Shown piece by piece: positions 1 to 8,330 of a stretch of DNA of 64,000 nt. The notes under the pieces were generated by a model. That model was given only the letters and a program-made list of their open reading frames with translations, was not told the origin of the DNA and ran no database searches. The position numbers and the translations under genes are program-made. Source of the stretch: JANXQG01 sp964615095 (GTDB lineage Bacteria; Planctomycetota; Planctomycetia; Pirellulales; Thermoguttaceae); the NCBI GenBank assembly GCA_964615095.1, contig CAZTPX010000035.1:1-64000 (forward strand), given 5' to 3'. Within the stretch, counting starts at the first letter, position 1; every line of letters begins with the position of its first letter.

Positions 1-2
1 TC

Positions 3-65
3 CAGTGCATGTACGCGCCGGAGTTCGGCGGGCACAGCGAGAGCCTCTGGATCGAGGCAAAGTAA
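3..65 (+). CDS. C-terminal fragment of an unidentified upstream gene
   Basis: Frame 3 reads 20 codons from the window edge to a TAA, ending in EFGGHSESLWIEAK. The absence of a stop from the edge and the compact hydrophobic/charged tail suggest the end of a real protein whose body lies upstream. The family cannot be named from 20 residues. The 130 bases after it contain no gene and a short direct repeat built on the words acggatg and catccgtg. Confidence 0.4.
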   Translation, partial: QCMYAPEFGGHSESLWIEAK

Positions 66-198
66 GAGCGGGGAGCAGGGGCAAAGAAGTCCGAAACAAA
101 TTCAGCCACGGATGGAACACAGATGAAACACGGATGCGCATCCGTGTTTCATCCGTGGCAAACTTCCCGTTCTTGGATTTGTTTCGGATTTCCTGTTC

Positions 199-552
199 CT
201 ACTCTCCGATCTCCAACCAGTCGTCCTTCTTTTCGGGCTGCGCCGGCGGCGGCTGTCGGTAAACGACGATGCGAAGGAAATGATAGGCCAACAGCAATGC
301 GAAGGCCCCGCCCACGGCGGCCAGAAAACCAAGCGGAGAGATTGGATTGGAGGGGCCGCCGCCTTGAATCCAGGATAACAACCCCAGGCCGATGGCACTG
401 CCGGTGATTCCCAGCGTGAGGGTGGGCAAAGAACCCGCCGGCTTCTCCAGCGGCAGGATCACGCGGGCCAACAAACCGGCCAGGCTGCCGAAGCCGACCC
501 AAATCAGCACGACTTGTACCCAGCTTTGGGCGACAGGGGAGAGTTCGGGCAT
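199..552 (-). CDS. GlsB/YeaQ/YmgE-like small integral membrane protein
   Basis: A 117-residue protein with three hydrophobic helices (about residues 8-32, 38-60 and 70-95) and a charged cytoplasmic-looking tail containing KKDDW. The Gly-rich second helix (LGITGSAIGLGLLSW) resembles the transglycosylase-associated GlsB/YeaQ/YmgE membrane family, although those are usually about 85 residues. I chose the ATG at 552 because GAGG lies about 6 bases upstream and the hydrophobic region begins soon after; the longer open frame has an Arg-rich non-membrane extension. Function is unknown, and the family link is by topology only. Confidence 0.6.
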   Translation of the reverse strand: MPELSPVAQSWVQVVLIWVGFGSLAGLLARVILPLEKPAGSLPTLTLGITGSAIGLGLLSWIQGGGPSNPISPLGFLAAVGGAFALLLAYHFLRIVVYRQPPPAQPEKKDDWLEIGE

Positions 553-774
553 GGGAGCCTCATCCAAGAAAAATCGCCTGCGCTGCTGACGTCCCGACCG
601 AGCTTCCCACGGGGTGCTCGATCGCGGACGCCAGCCGCGCAGGGTGCCGTCCCCCCGCCGCTCGGATCGGCCGGCGCACTCCGCGTTGTCCCCAAACACG
701 CGGCCTAGCACCGGCGTCTCTTCACGGCATTCGGCAGTAAATCGTTGTTTCGGTTATTGCCAGCAACCGCAGGT

Positions 775-1008
775 CTACCGCTGTTGCAGTTGTTCCTGCG
801 AGACGGCCTTCTGCGCAGCCGCCTCTTTAGCCAGCGGGAACTGCGCGCCCGGCGGGAAGTACTGAACGTCGTCGTTCAAATAGTACGGACTGGGGAGAGT
901 CTGACCACCGACGTCAACCTGGCAGCCAGTCAGTCCCAGAACCGAAATCAATCCCAGGCCGAGCAAGCAAACTCGCCAGCCGCCGCGACCAGTATTGGAG
1001 GCCGTCAT
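775..1008 (-). CDS. Small lipoprotein
   Basis: A 77-residue protein with a lipoprotein signal peptide: basic N-terminus, hydrophobic stretch (LLGLGLISVLG) and lipobox LTGC with the lipidated Cys at residue 29. The mature part contains PSPYYLNDDVQYFPPG followed by an Ala/Glu/Gln-rich helix (LAKEAAAQKAV). Similar short lipoproteins with a YYLNDDVQYF core are, as I recall, common in planctomycetes. The ATG at 1008 has a GGAGG Shine-Dalgarno 7 bases upstream. It is probably envelope-anchored; its role is unknown. The 228 bases upstream, before the ketoacyl synthase gene, hold no other gene. Confidence 0.7.
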   Translation of the reverse strand: MTASNTGRGGWRVCLLGLGLISVLGLTGCQVDVGGQTLPSPYYLNDDVQYFPPGAQFPLAKEAAAQKAVSQEQLQQR

Positions 1009-1236
1009 GGGCCACCTCCGTGGGTGAAACTTGGGGGGTTCTCGTGATTGGGAGACGAAATGCTCCAAATCATGCAATTCTATGCAAATTGCCCGTTTTA
1101 ACCACGCGCGATTATTCGTATCGACCCTACAAGCGATCTGTTCGATACAATCGGCACATAGGTTATCGTCTAGCCGTTCGTTAAACTTTAACGCGCGGGA
1201 GGTTTTCGGGGGCCAGACGTAGAAACGTGGCACTGC

Positions 1237-2553
1237 CTACCACTCGACCGAGATCGCGGCGGTGGTCATCCCCGCGCCGACGGAGCACAAGACCAGCTTG
1301 TCGTCGCTGCGCAAGCTCCGCTGCACGTCGGTCAAGGCCAGGGGAATGCTGGCGCTAGAGGTGTTACCGACGTTCTCCACGTTGAGGAAGAAACGGTCGA
1401 AGGGGATGCCGCTGCGCTTGGCGGCGGCCTTCAAGATGCGGCCATTGGCCTGGTGCGGAATGACCCAGCGGGTATCTTCCGGCTTCCAGCCGCTTTCCGC
1501 CACGGATTGGCGGATAAGAGTGGAAAAACTCTCCGTGGCAAAGCGGAACAAGGCGTGCCCATCGATGCGGATCCAGGGATCGACGCCGTGCCCGTTGGGC
1601 AAGAGATAGCCGGGGGCCTCGCGACGGGCCATGCGGATGCCCCGGCTGTCGCCGCCGATCTGTACGTGGCGGATGCGATGGCCCGTTTCGCCGCCGGAAA
1701 TGATAGCCGCCCCGGCCCCGTCGCCGAAGAGGAAATAGGCGTTCCGATCGGCCGCGTCCAAGAGTCGCGATTGCATCTCCACGCCCACTGTCAGCACGTG
1801 GCGGGCCAAGCCCGAGAGGATCATGCCGCGGGCCATGGCCACGCAGTAAAGCCAGCCGCTGCAGGCGGCGTTGAGATCGCAGGCCGGCACGGTGGGCAAG
1901 CTCAGTCGCTCCTGGAGGATGGCCGCCGTGGACGGGATGGCCATGTCGGGCGTGGTTGTGGCCACGAGGATCGCGTCGATATCGCGGGTGTCCAGGCCCG
2001 AGTTGCGAATGGCCTCCAGCGAGGCCTTGAAAGCCATGCCCGAGGGACGCTCGTCGTCATCGGCCCAGCGACGCTGGCGAATGCCGGTCACTTCGTAGAC
2101 GTATTGGTCGGTCAGTTCCGGGAAGCCTTTCACTAATTCGGCATTGGTGACCACGCGCGAGGGCAGATAACCGCCCACGCCCTGGATGACCACACCCCCG
2201 CTACGGCCGCGAGCGGAGGCTCCCGGCCCCGCGATAATGGCGAGCGCGGCGGCATCGTCCCGGCCGGCCGCGGGCGGGATCCACTCCCGCATCGACGGGT
2301 CGCTGGTCTCGATTTCCAGCACCGCTTCAGTCAGCGGAACCGTCTCACCTTCTGTTCGCAGGACGCGGATGACCAGCCCGGAACAGGGGGCTTCGAAGTC
2401 GAAGACCGACTTGGCGCTATCGACCTGCGCCAGGATTTGTCCGCGTAGAAAGCGGTCCCCTTCGGAGACACGCCATTCGATGATGGTGGCTTCGGTCTCG
2501 CTTGCCCCTTGGGCAGGCAAGTAAAGCGGCATGCGAAAGGGGATCGCCTCCAT
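1237..2553 (-). CDS. Lipoyl domain fused to ketoacyl-ACP synthase III (FabH-like)
   Basis: A 438-residue fusion. Residues about 5-85 form a biotinyl/lipoyl domain; DSAKS places Lys48 at the position modified in lipoyl domains (compare ETDKA). Residues about 120-438 are a ketoacyl-ACP synthase III, with catalytic Cys231 (NAACSGW), His367 (IPHQAN) and Asn397 (VGNTSS), all three triad residues present. KAS III normally condenses acyl-CoA with malonyl-ACP to start fatty acid or polyketide chains; having its own lipoyl arm is unusual. The gene lies 191 bp downstream of a fused E1 2-oxoacid dehydrogenase on the same strand, which suggests that the acyl group arrives as an acyl-lipoyl thioester made by that E1. 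The fold assignment is firm; the substrate and direct transfer are inference. A biotin carrier role is a less likely alternative because the usual MKM motif is absent. Confidence 0.88.
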   Translation of the reverse strand: MEAIPFRMPLYLPAQGASETEATIIEWRVSEGDRFLRGQILAQVDSAKSVFDFEAPCSGLVIRVLRTEGETVPLTEAVLEIETSDPSMREWIPPAAGRDDAAALAIIAGPGASARGRSGGVVIQGVGGYLPSRVVTNAELVKGFPELTDQYVYEVTGIRQRRWADDDERPSGMAFKASLEAIRNSGLDTRDIDAILVATTTPDMAIPSTAAILQERLSLPTVPACDLNAACSGWLYCVAMARGMILSGLARHVLTVGVEMQSRLLDAADRNAYFLFGDGAGAAIISGGETGHRIRHVQIGGDSRGIRMARREAPGYLLPNGHGVDPWIRIDGHALFRFATESFSTLIRQSVAESGWKPEDTRWVIPHQANGRILKAAAKRSGIPFDRFFLNVENVGNTSSASIPLALTDVQRSLRSDDKLVLCSVGAGMTTAAISVEW

Positions 2554-2659
2554 GAAAGCCCCGCTAAGATTCCTATGCGAAACCGCGAATATTTACCGAC
2601 AATGGATGTTCGAACTCTAGTGACGCGACCTGACTAGGACTTATGCGAGAAACCACTCC

Positions 2660-2705
2660 GTAGGGCGGACCTTAGTCCGCCGTAACGGACTAAAGTCCAT
2701 TCTAC
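2660..2705. repeat. Palindromic intergenic repeat, 'tagggcgga' family
   Basis: A 46-base element made of two imperfect palindromic halves, ggcggaccttagtccgcc and ggactaaagtcc, bounded by gtag and ctac. It lies between the E1 gene and the lipoyl-KASIII gene. It resembles REP-type repeats that I recall as frequent in planctomycete genomes. It could form a hairpin in the transcript that joins the two genes. Confidence 0.6.
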
Positions 2706-2744
2706 GGTTGTTTCGGCCAATTCCTAGCGCTGTGTTATAGACCT

Positions 2745-4949
2745 TTATGCGGCCTTTCGCAATCGTTCCGGGGCAAGAATCGCCGAAATTCGCTTGCGGA
2801 TACACTCCTGATTGGGGCGGCAAACGGTCTCCAATTCGGGGGCGAAGGGGATCGGCACGTCGGGTGTGGAAATCAGTTCCGGGGCAGCCTTCAACGCTGC
2901 GAAGCACTCCCGCGTCAACAGCGAAATCAGCCGGTCGCCCAGCCCTTGTGTCTCGCCCGATTCCTGCACGACCAGCAACCGACCGGTCTTGCTGACCGAC
3001 TCCGCAATCGGCCCAATATCCAGCGGCTGCAGCACCAGTGGATTCCAGACCTCGATGGAAGCCTCCGACTGCGCCGCCGCGGCCAAGGCGACCTGGACCA
3101 TAGCGCCCGTGGCCACCAGCGTCAGATCGGTTCCCTGCGTGTAGCGCCGCGACCGCCAGACGGCCTGCAGGTTGCCGTCGAAATCGATGTCGCCGCCGCG
3201 GCTCCAGTAGAGGAGCTTGTGTTCGAAAACCAGGCACGGATTGGGATCGTAGAACCCAGCCAGCAAAGCTTCGTAGGTTTCCTGCGGTGTGGCCGGATAG
3301 AGCAGTTTAAGCCCCGGGAAACGGGACCACAACCCTTCGAACTCGCCGGAGTGAAACGCGCCCACCGTCATGCCGCCGCCGCAGGGCAGCCGCACGAGCA
3401 TCGGCGCCGCGCAGCCGGTGCGGAAGTACCATGTGCCGGCGTTCAATCCAAGTTGTGTCACGGCCTCGGTCGAGAAATCGGCGAACTGGAATTCGATGAT
3501 CGGCTCGGCCCCTAATTGCGAGGCACCCAGGGCAAATCCCATGATGCTCGACTCGGCCAGGGGCATGTCGATCACGCGGGCGCTTCCGTAGCGCTCGACC
3601 AGGCCCTTGCAAGTTTTGAAAGCCGAGCCGTAGGCTCCCACGTCCATGCCGGCCAGAAACGCCTTAGGCTGGTTGGCCAGCAAATAGTCGAGGGCCATAT
3701 TGACGGCATCACCGTTTTTGACTCCCTTGGCCTGAAATGGTTTGGGCCGCAGCCGAGGCCGCTGCAATCGCCCCGACTCGAGCACTGCGTTCTCTTCCGC
3801 CAGCAGGCCCTCGTCTTCGGTCAGGATTGCCGCTTCGGCATGCACCGGCCATTGGCGTGGCGGCCGCGGCCGGCCGACGGCCAAGGCGCGGGCCACCGTT
3901 TCGCGGATTTCCGCATCGATGACCTCTTCGATCGCGGCTATCGACGATTCATGCAGCCCGCAGACTTCGGCCAGGCGACGCCGCGTGAGGTGGACTGGAT
4001 CGTCCTTTCGCCAGCGTTCCATCAACTCGGCAGGAACATAAGTGCCCTTGTCGTAAGCGGCGTGACCGCACAGCCGCCGCGTGTCGCACTCCAAGAGGAA
4101 GGGCAGCGACGACTCTTCCATCGCATCCAACGACTGGCAGACCGTCGAGTAGACCGTCCACGGGTCAATGCCGTCGATCGACAGGCCGGGGATGCCGTAG
4201 CCGATTGCCCGGTCGGAGAGCTGTCGGCAGTTGTACTGCATGCTGGTGGGAGTGGAGAAGGCGTAATGATTATTCTCGATCAGAAACAGGACCGGAACCT
4301 TGTGGACCGAGGCAATATTGAGCGATTCGTGGAACTCGCCCGTGCTGGTGCCGCCGTCGCCGATGATCGTCAGGCCAAAGACCTGCTCGCCGTTGCGGCG
4401 CGCCGCCCAGGTGCCGCCCACGACCAAGCTAAGCATCTTGCCCAGGTGGCTCATCATGGGAAACCGTCGTGCGGCCGCATCGCCGTGGTGAACATTGCCC
4501 TCGCAACCGTGGGTAGGGCTGTCGGCATTGGCCACGTACTGGCAAAGGAGTTGATAGGGGGTAGCGCCCAGCAATAGGTGTGCGCCCAAGTCGCGGTGCA
4601 GCAGCGATAGTACGTCGCGGCCGGGCCGTAGCGGCATCGCCATGCCGATGGTCGTGCCCTCATTGCCGGCACTGCTGGTGACTGTGCCCTTGACATATCC
4701 CTTCTGGAACAGCTCCAGCAAGCGATCTTCCAGCCGCCGGGAACGAAACATCTGCGGATAGGCGATGTGGTAGAAGGCTTCCTGCCCCAAGCGATGGGGC
4801 CATCGCACAAGTTCGGGCGTATATTGGGCCTCTTCGGGAGGCAGTGGGGCGATTCTCAGCGAAGCCGGACTACACCCGCCCGCGCCGACCACTTCGTGTT
4901 GGTCGGTGGCCGAGGCATCCATGCCAGGGTTGTAAATATGTAGTGCCAC
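2745..4949 (-). CDS. Fused E1alpha-E1beta 2-oxoacid dehydrogenase (thiamine diphosphate enzyme)
   Basis: A 734-residue single-chain E1 component. Residues about 45-360 are E1alpha-like with the thiamine diphosphate/Mg motif GDGG...ENN at 197-227. Residues about 405-734 are E1beta-like (MDVGAYGSAFKTCKGL, IDMPLAESS, EFQFADF). The E1 reaction decarboxylates a 2-oxoacid and reductively acylates a lipoyl group. Residues at the usual E1beta GEDVG site read GMDVG, so that Glu is replaced by Met, while the Glu in PLAESS is kept. No E2 or E3 gene follows; the next gene downstream is the lipoyl-KASIII fusion, the probable acyl acceptor. The start is the GTG at 4949 with GGAA 7 bases upstream; an ATG at 4922 has no ribosome site. 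The substrate (pyruvate or branched-chain) cannot be read from sequence. Confidence 0.85.
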   Translation of the reverse strand: MALHIYNPGMDASATDQHEVVGAGGCSPASLRIAPLPPEEAQYTPELVRWPHRLGQEAFYHIAYPQMFRSRRLEDRLLELFQKGYVKGTVTSSAGNEGTTIGMAMPLRPGRDVLSLLHRDLGAHLLLGATPYQLLCQYVANADSPTHGCEGNVHHGDAAARRFPMMSHLGKMLSLVVGGTWAARRNGEQVFGLTIIGDGGTSTGEFHESLNIASVHKVPVLFLIENNHYAFSTPTSMQYNCRQLSDRAIGYGIPGLSIDGIDPWTVYSTVCQSLDAMEESSLPFLLECDTRRLCGHAAYDKGTYVPAELMERWRKDDPVHLTRRRLAEVCGLHESSIAAIEEVIDAEIRETVARALAVGRPRPPRQWPVHAEAAILTEDEGLLAEENAVLESGRLQRPRLRPKPFQAKGVKNGDAVNMALDYLLANQPKAFLAGMDVGAYGSAFKTCKGLVERYGSARVIDMPLAESSIMGFALGASQLGAEPIIEFQFADFSTEAVTQLGLNAGTWYFRTGCAAPMLVRLPCGGGMTVGAFHSGEFEGLWSRFPGLKLLYPATPQETYEALLAGFYDPNPCLVFEHKLLYWSRGGDIDFDGNLQAVWRSRRYTQGTDLTLVATGAMVQVALAAAAQSEASIEVWNPLVLQPLDIGPIAESVSKTGRLLVVQESGETQGLGDRLISLLTRECFAALKAAPELISTPDVPIPFAPELETVCRPNQECIRKRISAILAPERLRKAA

Positions 4950-5623
4950 GAATTATTCCGATCGTTCCACCGGGTGGACCCCATAATGGAGTGTCGAATT
5001 CTAGCGTGGCATGGGCCACGTGTCACGGGCAGTTGGCGAGGATTTGCCCCCGGAGGATTCTCATCGGGGGGGGCAGGCAGGCAGACTTTACCGAAAAGGC
5101 ACGTTTTGTGCGACGGTTGCGACCCGAATAATCGGAAGGAAAGAAGTTTTTCCGATGCATACCTATTGCCTGTGCTCCGTCCGGGTACCGTGCGCAGCAT
5201 TATCGGCGACGCCTGATTGACCCGCCAGCGACAAAAGACCCGCAGTAGCACGGAATTCACCCGTGGGATTTCCGCAAGCGACGCTGATTTACCCGTCGGC
5301 GGCAGAGACGGCATAAGCCAGAAAAGCGTGCTTCCGGGGCGTTTCTCCCGTCTTAGACTGCCCGCGGTTGCGGCTGACACTAACCCGAAGCGTCAGCGAG
5401 GTCCTAAGTCGTTACCTCGCTGACGCTTCGGGTTAGTGTGGATTGTGGCAATCTCAACCGCGAGCAGTATAGTCGTCACGACCAACCAGCCGCATAGGAT
5501 TAGGCAATTGAAGGAATTTAATATCACGTACCGAAAGCAGCGAACCGTCCTGAGCAGAAATAGCGTCCGATTTCCGCTTCATCTTCCGACTTTTGCGCAG
5601 GCCAGTTCCGGCCTACATGAAGC
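4950..5623. other. Gene-poor intergenic region
   Basis: A 674-base stretch upstream of the E1 gene and beyond the 3' end of the gene stopping at 5624. I find no credible coding frame and no tRNA. The notable content is the perfect inverted repeat at 5377-5439; the rest is low-complexity and AT-richer sequence around 5450-5560. Confidence 0.6.
5377..5439. repeat. Perfect 26-bp inverted repeat (aacccgaagcgtcagcgagg family)
   Basis: The left arm 5377-5402 and right arm 5414-5439 are exact reverse complements over 26 bases, separated by an 11-base loop. The core word cccgaagcgtcagcgagg is one I recall as a very abundant intergenic repeat in planctomycetes. There is no T-tract after either arm, so it is not an ordinary intrinsic terminator. 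Confidence 0.85.
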
Positions 5624-7573
5624 TCATGCGCATCGTTCCTTGATCAGCGTCGCCAGCGACTCGACGTTGGTCCGCTGCATGCGGGCCAGCACACGCTGCC
5701 AGCGATTGGCAAAACTGCCGTCCTCGCCGCCCCGCTCGCGGGGGAACAGGTTGTCATAGGCCCGACGGCGTTTTCCGTACTCTTGCTGGATCGCGGTGAA
5801 TCGCTCCGCGAAGGCACCGAGATAGGCGGCGGCAAAACAGTTGGCATCGGCCACATATTGCTTGCGGCGGACAATCGGCCGGGCGTAGGCGGCGGCGAAC
5901 TCCTGCAAGTCGCGGAGGTAATCGACGAAGGTTCCCGTCTGGTCGGCAACCACGATCTCGGTGGGAATGCCGTCGGGGCCTTCCAAGACGACCTCGTCGC
6001 CATCGTCGAAAAGCACTTGCCCGTCCAGCGCGCAGCGGCCGACGATCATGTTCGAGGCGGCAGCCCTGCCCAGCAAGCGGGCGAACTGCAAGGCAAAGGA
6101 CGGGTCCTCGAAGCGGCAGGTGGGAATCTTGTCGCTGGCGATTCCGCGGATGTAATCCCGCTGGAAGTAAGTTGTCCAGATCGTCGTGCCGCGGTATTCG
6201 CCCCGCGGACCCTGGTATCTCTCTGCCAATCGCCGGGCGGTGACTTGCCGCGGCATGTTCATGCCCAACTGCCGGCATCCCAGTCGGCGATCGAGGATGT
6301 ACTCCGTGTATTCGTCAGCCTGGAGGATGGCGTCCAGCAAGCTCTTGCCGTCGTTGAGGTGCTCGCGCACGCCCCATTTCTGCATGCGGACGATGTTTAC
6401 GATCTCCTCGTCGGCCCCCTGCAGCTTGAAGGCGGCGACAAAGACGTCGCGGCGGCCGAAGAACATGTTCCGGCGGGAGAGGGAGCCGACGACCCGCCCG
6501 ATGTTGATGTACTCCAGGTCACCGTGCTCGCGGACGAAGTTGAAGATGATCCCGCGACACTTGTCGTCGCGGAGGCATTCGAGTTCGGGATCGGCGTTGC
6601 CGGCCGCCGCGCCGTCGAGAATCGGGTCGAACACCAGTTCGCCCTCGTCGATGTGACAACCGGGCAGCCACTGCACCTGCATGAAGAACTCGGAGCTCAT
6701 GCCCAGCAAAAGCTCCTCGGAAACCGCCTCGTCGGGCTGGCCGAGCAGCGCGGCGTACATGTGGCTCCGCCACTGCACGCTCTCGCGGTCGTCGCGGCGG
6801 TACTCGGGGCTGACGGCCGCTTCGAACTTCCGCCGCAACGCATCGAAAGCCGACCGCAGCGCCGCGGAATCCATATTCTCGAAAGCATACTGGCGAATGT
6901 CGTCCGCGCCGAAACGGTCGTCGGCCATGAAGAAGCCGATCTCGGCGGCCCCCAGTCGATTGAACCGCTTCGACAGTTCCCGGATCTCGATCAAGTGCCG
7001 CCGCAATTCGCCGTCGTCCAACGATTCCAGGCAGGCGAACTCCTGGCAGGTGAGGAAATGCGTTCCGGTGACCCGGTCGTAATAGTAGATCTCGCGACCG
7101 CCCACGGGCACCTTGGAGGCCGCAATCATGTCCATCATCTCCTGCACCGACTGCGGCAGCAGCGCGATCCGCCAACATTCGCCCTGGCGCTCGACGGCCT
7201 TTTGCACCTTTTCGTTGCGGACGTTGAGGAACTTGATGCGGTGCTTGGGAATAATCTCCTGGAGCACATCGTCGGCTTCGAAGGCCAGCGGCATGTTGTC
7301 GAGATCGGGCCGGATCAGCACGCCGCTGTCGTCGAACACCAGGTCCACCGAGGCCTCCCACTCGGCCAGCGATTCTTCCTGCGACATGGGCGGCTGCCCG
7401 GCGGCGGCCCGCGCGCCGGCCAGCATGTCCACGTACGCCATGCGCTGCGTGGCATGGATGCCGGGCAGGGTCACGATCGTTCGCGTCCGCGGAAAGACGG
7501 TTCCGATGCGGGACCGCAATTTTCCGCTGGGATCTCTTGCCAGGGGGTGATCGCCGATAATCTTGGGAGCCAT
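5624..7573 (-). CDS. Large protein of unknown function at the end of the kinase/phosphatase operon
   Basis: A 649-residue soluble protein with no signal peptide or membrane segment and no motif I can name with confidence. It is the last gene of the operon, starting 16 bases after the metallopeptidase stop, with AAGGAC 8 bases before the ATG at 7573. Visible features: an aromatic-rich patch (REIYYYDRVTGTHF), a charged helical middle, and near residues 525-550 a stretch VGRCALDGQVLFDDGDEV followed by EIVVADQTGTFVDY that resembles a ligand or nucleotide pocket, perhaps an atypical kinase-like fold; this last point is weak. Its constant association with a vWA/PP2C/kinase set suggests that it is a target or effector of that signalling set. 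Confidence 0.7.
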   Translation of the reverse strand: MAPKIIGDHPLARDPSGKLRSRIGTVFPRTRTIVTLPGIHATQRMAYVDMLAGARAAAGQPPMSQEESLAEWEASVDLVFDDSGVLIRPDLDNMPLAFEADDVLQEIIPKHRIKFLNVRNEKVQKAVERQGECWRIALLPQSVQEMMDMIAASKVPVGGREIYYYDRVTGTHFLTCQEFACLESLDDGELRRHLIEIRELSKRFNRLGAAEIGFFMADDRFGADDIRQYAFENMDSAALRSAFDALRRKFEAAVSPEYRRDDRESVQWRSHMYAALLGQPDEAVSEELLLGMSSEFFMQVQWLPGCHIDEGELVFDPILDGAAAGNADPELECLRDDKCRGIIFNFVREHGDLEYINIGRVVGSLSRRNMFFGRRDVFVAAFKLQGADEEIVNIVRMQKWGVREHLNDGKSLLDAILQADEYTEYILDRRLGCRQLGMNMPRQVTARRLAERYQGPRGEYRGTTIWTTYFQRDYIRGIASDKIPTCRFEDPSFALQFARLLGRAAASNMIVGRCALDGQVLFDDGDEVVLEGPDGIPTEIVVADQTGTFVDYLRDLQEFAAAYARPIVRRKQYVADANCFAAAYLGAFAERFTAIQQEYGKRRRAYDNLFPRERGGEDGSFANRWQRVLARMQRTNVESLATLIKERCA

Positions 7574-7589
7574 GCGTGTTTGTCCTTTG

Positions 7590-8330
7590 TCAGTCCTGAA
7601 CGGGTCCCCAGACGGCTTCCATGAGCCGGTAGATGTCCGGCTCCGCCTCCTTGAGTTCCGCGCGGTTGAAAGGGAAGAAATCGTTGACGCCGAAATAACT
7701 CTCGGTCATTTCAGCAAAGAACTCCTTGTGATCGGTCAGGCCATAGTGCGGCACGTGCCCGCCGGTGACGAGCAGCACGGCGCTGCCGTGCCCGCTTTTC
7801 TTGTAAGCCGCATAGGCGGCGAGGATGCGGGCCTCCTCAAAGCCCAGGACCTGGTCGTGGTAGGCATGCGCCAGCTCGTGCAGGACGCACCACGGCTGCA
7901 CGTTGATTTGCCGCGGGGCGAGCAAGTCCGCCGCCACCGGAATGTGGACGCAATGCGCCAGGTCGCGGGCGTAGCCGTTGTCCGCCAGCCACTGGGCGCT
8001 GGGATGATACTGCATCGACCGCAACTTTCCGTGCGACATGTCCAGCACAATCGTGACGGCGTGGAGTTTTCCCAGGCGATCCGGGCGGACCACGGCGTTG
8101 ATGTCCGCCAGCTTTCGCTCCAGGGCTTTCAAAATGCGGCCCCCCAGCGCCTCGTGGGGCGGTTGGAGCAATCGATCGTCAATGCGCACCGTCCAGCCCT
8201 CGATCTTCCGGACAGTGCGTGAAACTGGTTTCGGATGATCCGCTTCGGCGGCGCGTGCGTGTCCGGCAAACAAGAGGCACACGGCCGGAACGAGCAGACA
8301 GAATTTTCCGAAGATCATGGGTTGCCTCAT
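7590..8330 (-). CDS. Secreted HExxH zinc metallopeptidase
   Basis: A 246-residue protein with a cleavable signal peptide (hydrophobic residues 9-22, AxA-type site near GHARA). The zinc motif HELAH (in CVLHELAHAYHD) sits mid-protein, and a downstream EFFAEMTESYFG segment probably provides the third ligand, as in gluzincin-type enzymes. The tail DFFPFNRAEL is typical of this putative peptidase group. Its ATG overlaps the kinase stop (ATGA at 8327-8330), so the two are translationally coupled. It should act outside the cytoplasmic membrane, while the coupled kinase has a C-terminal membrane anchor. Confidence 0.8.
   Translation of the reverse strand: MRQPMIFGKFCLLVPAVCLLFAGHARAAEADHPKPVSRTVRKIEGWTVRIDDRLLQPPHEALGGRILKALERKLADINAVVRPDRLGKLHAVTIVLDMSHGKLRSMQYHPSAQWLADNGYARDLAHCVHIPVAADLLAPRQINVQPWCVLHELAHAYHDQVLGFEEARILAAYAAYKKSGHGSAVLLVTGGHVPHYGLTDHKEFFAEMTESYFGVNDFFPFNRAELKEAEPDIYRLMEAVWGPVQD

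Noticed and set aside
5377..5439. Inverted repeat considered as an intrinsic terminator
   Set aside because: No T-tract follows either arm, and it lies far from both neighbouring gene ends.
5783..7624. 613-codon plus-strand frame opposite the 649-residue unknown protein
   Set aside because: The minus-strand frame is in an operon with good spacing and ribosome site; the plus frame has His/Val-rich shadow composition.
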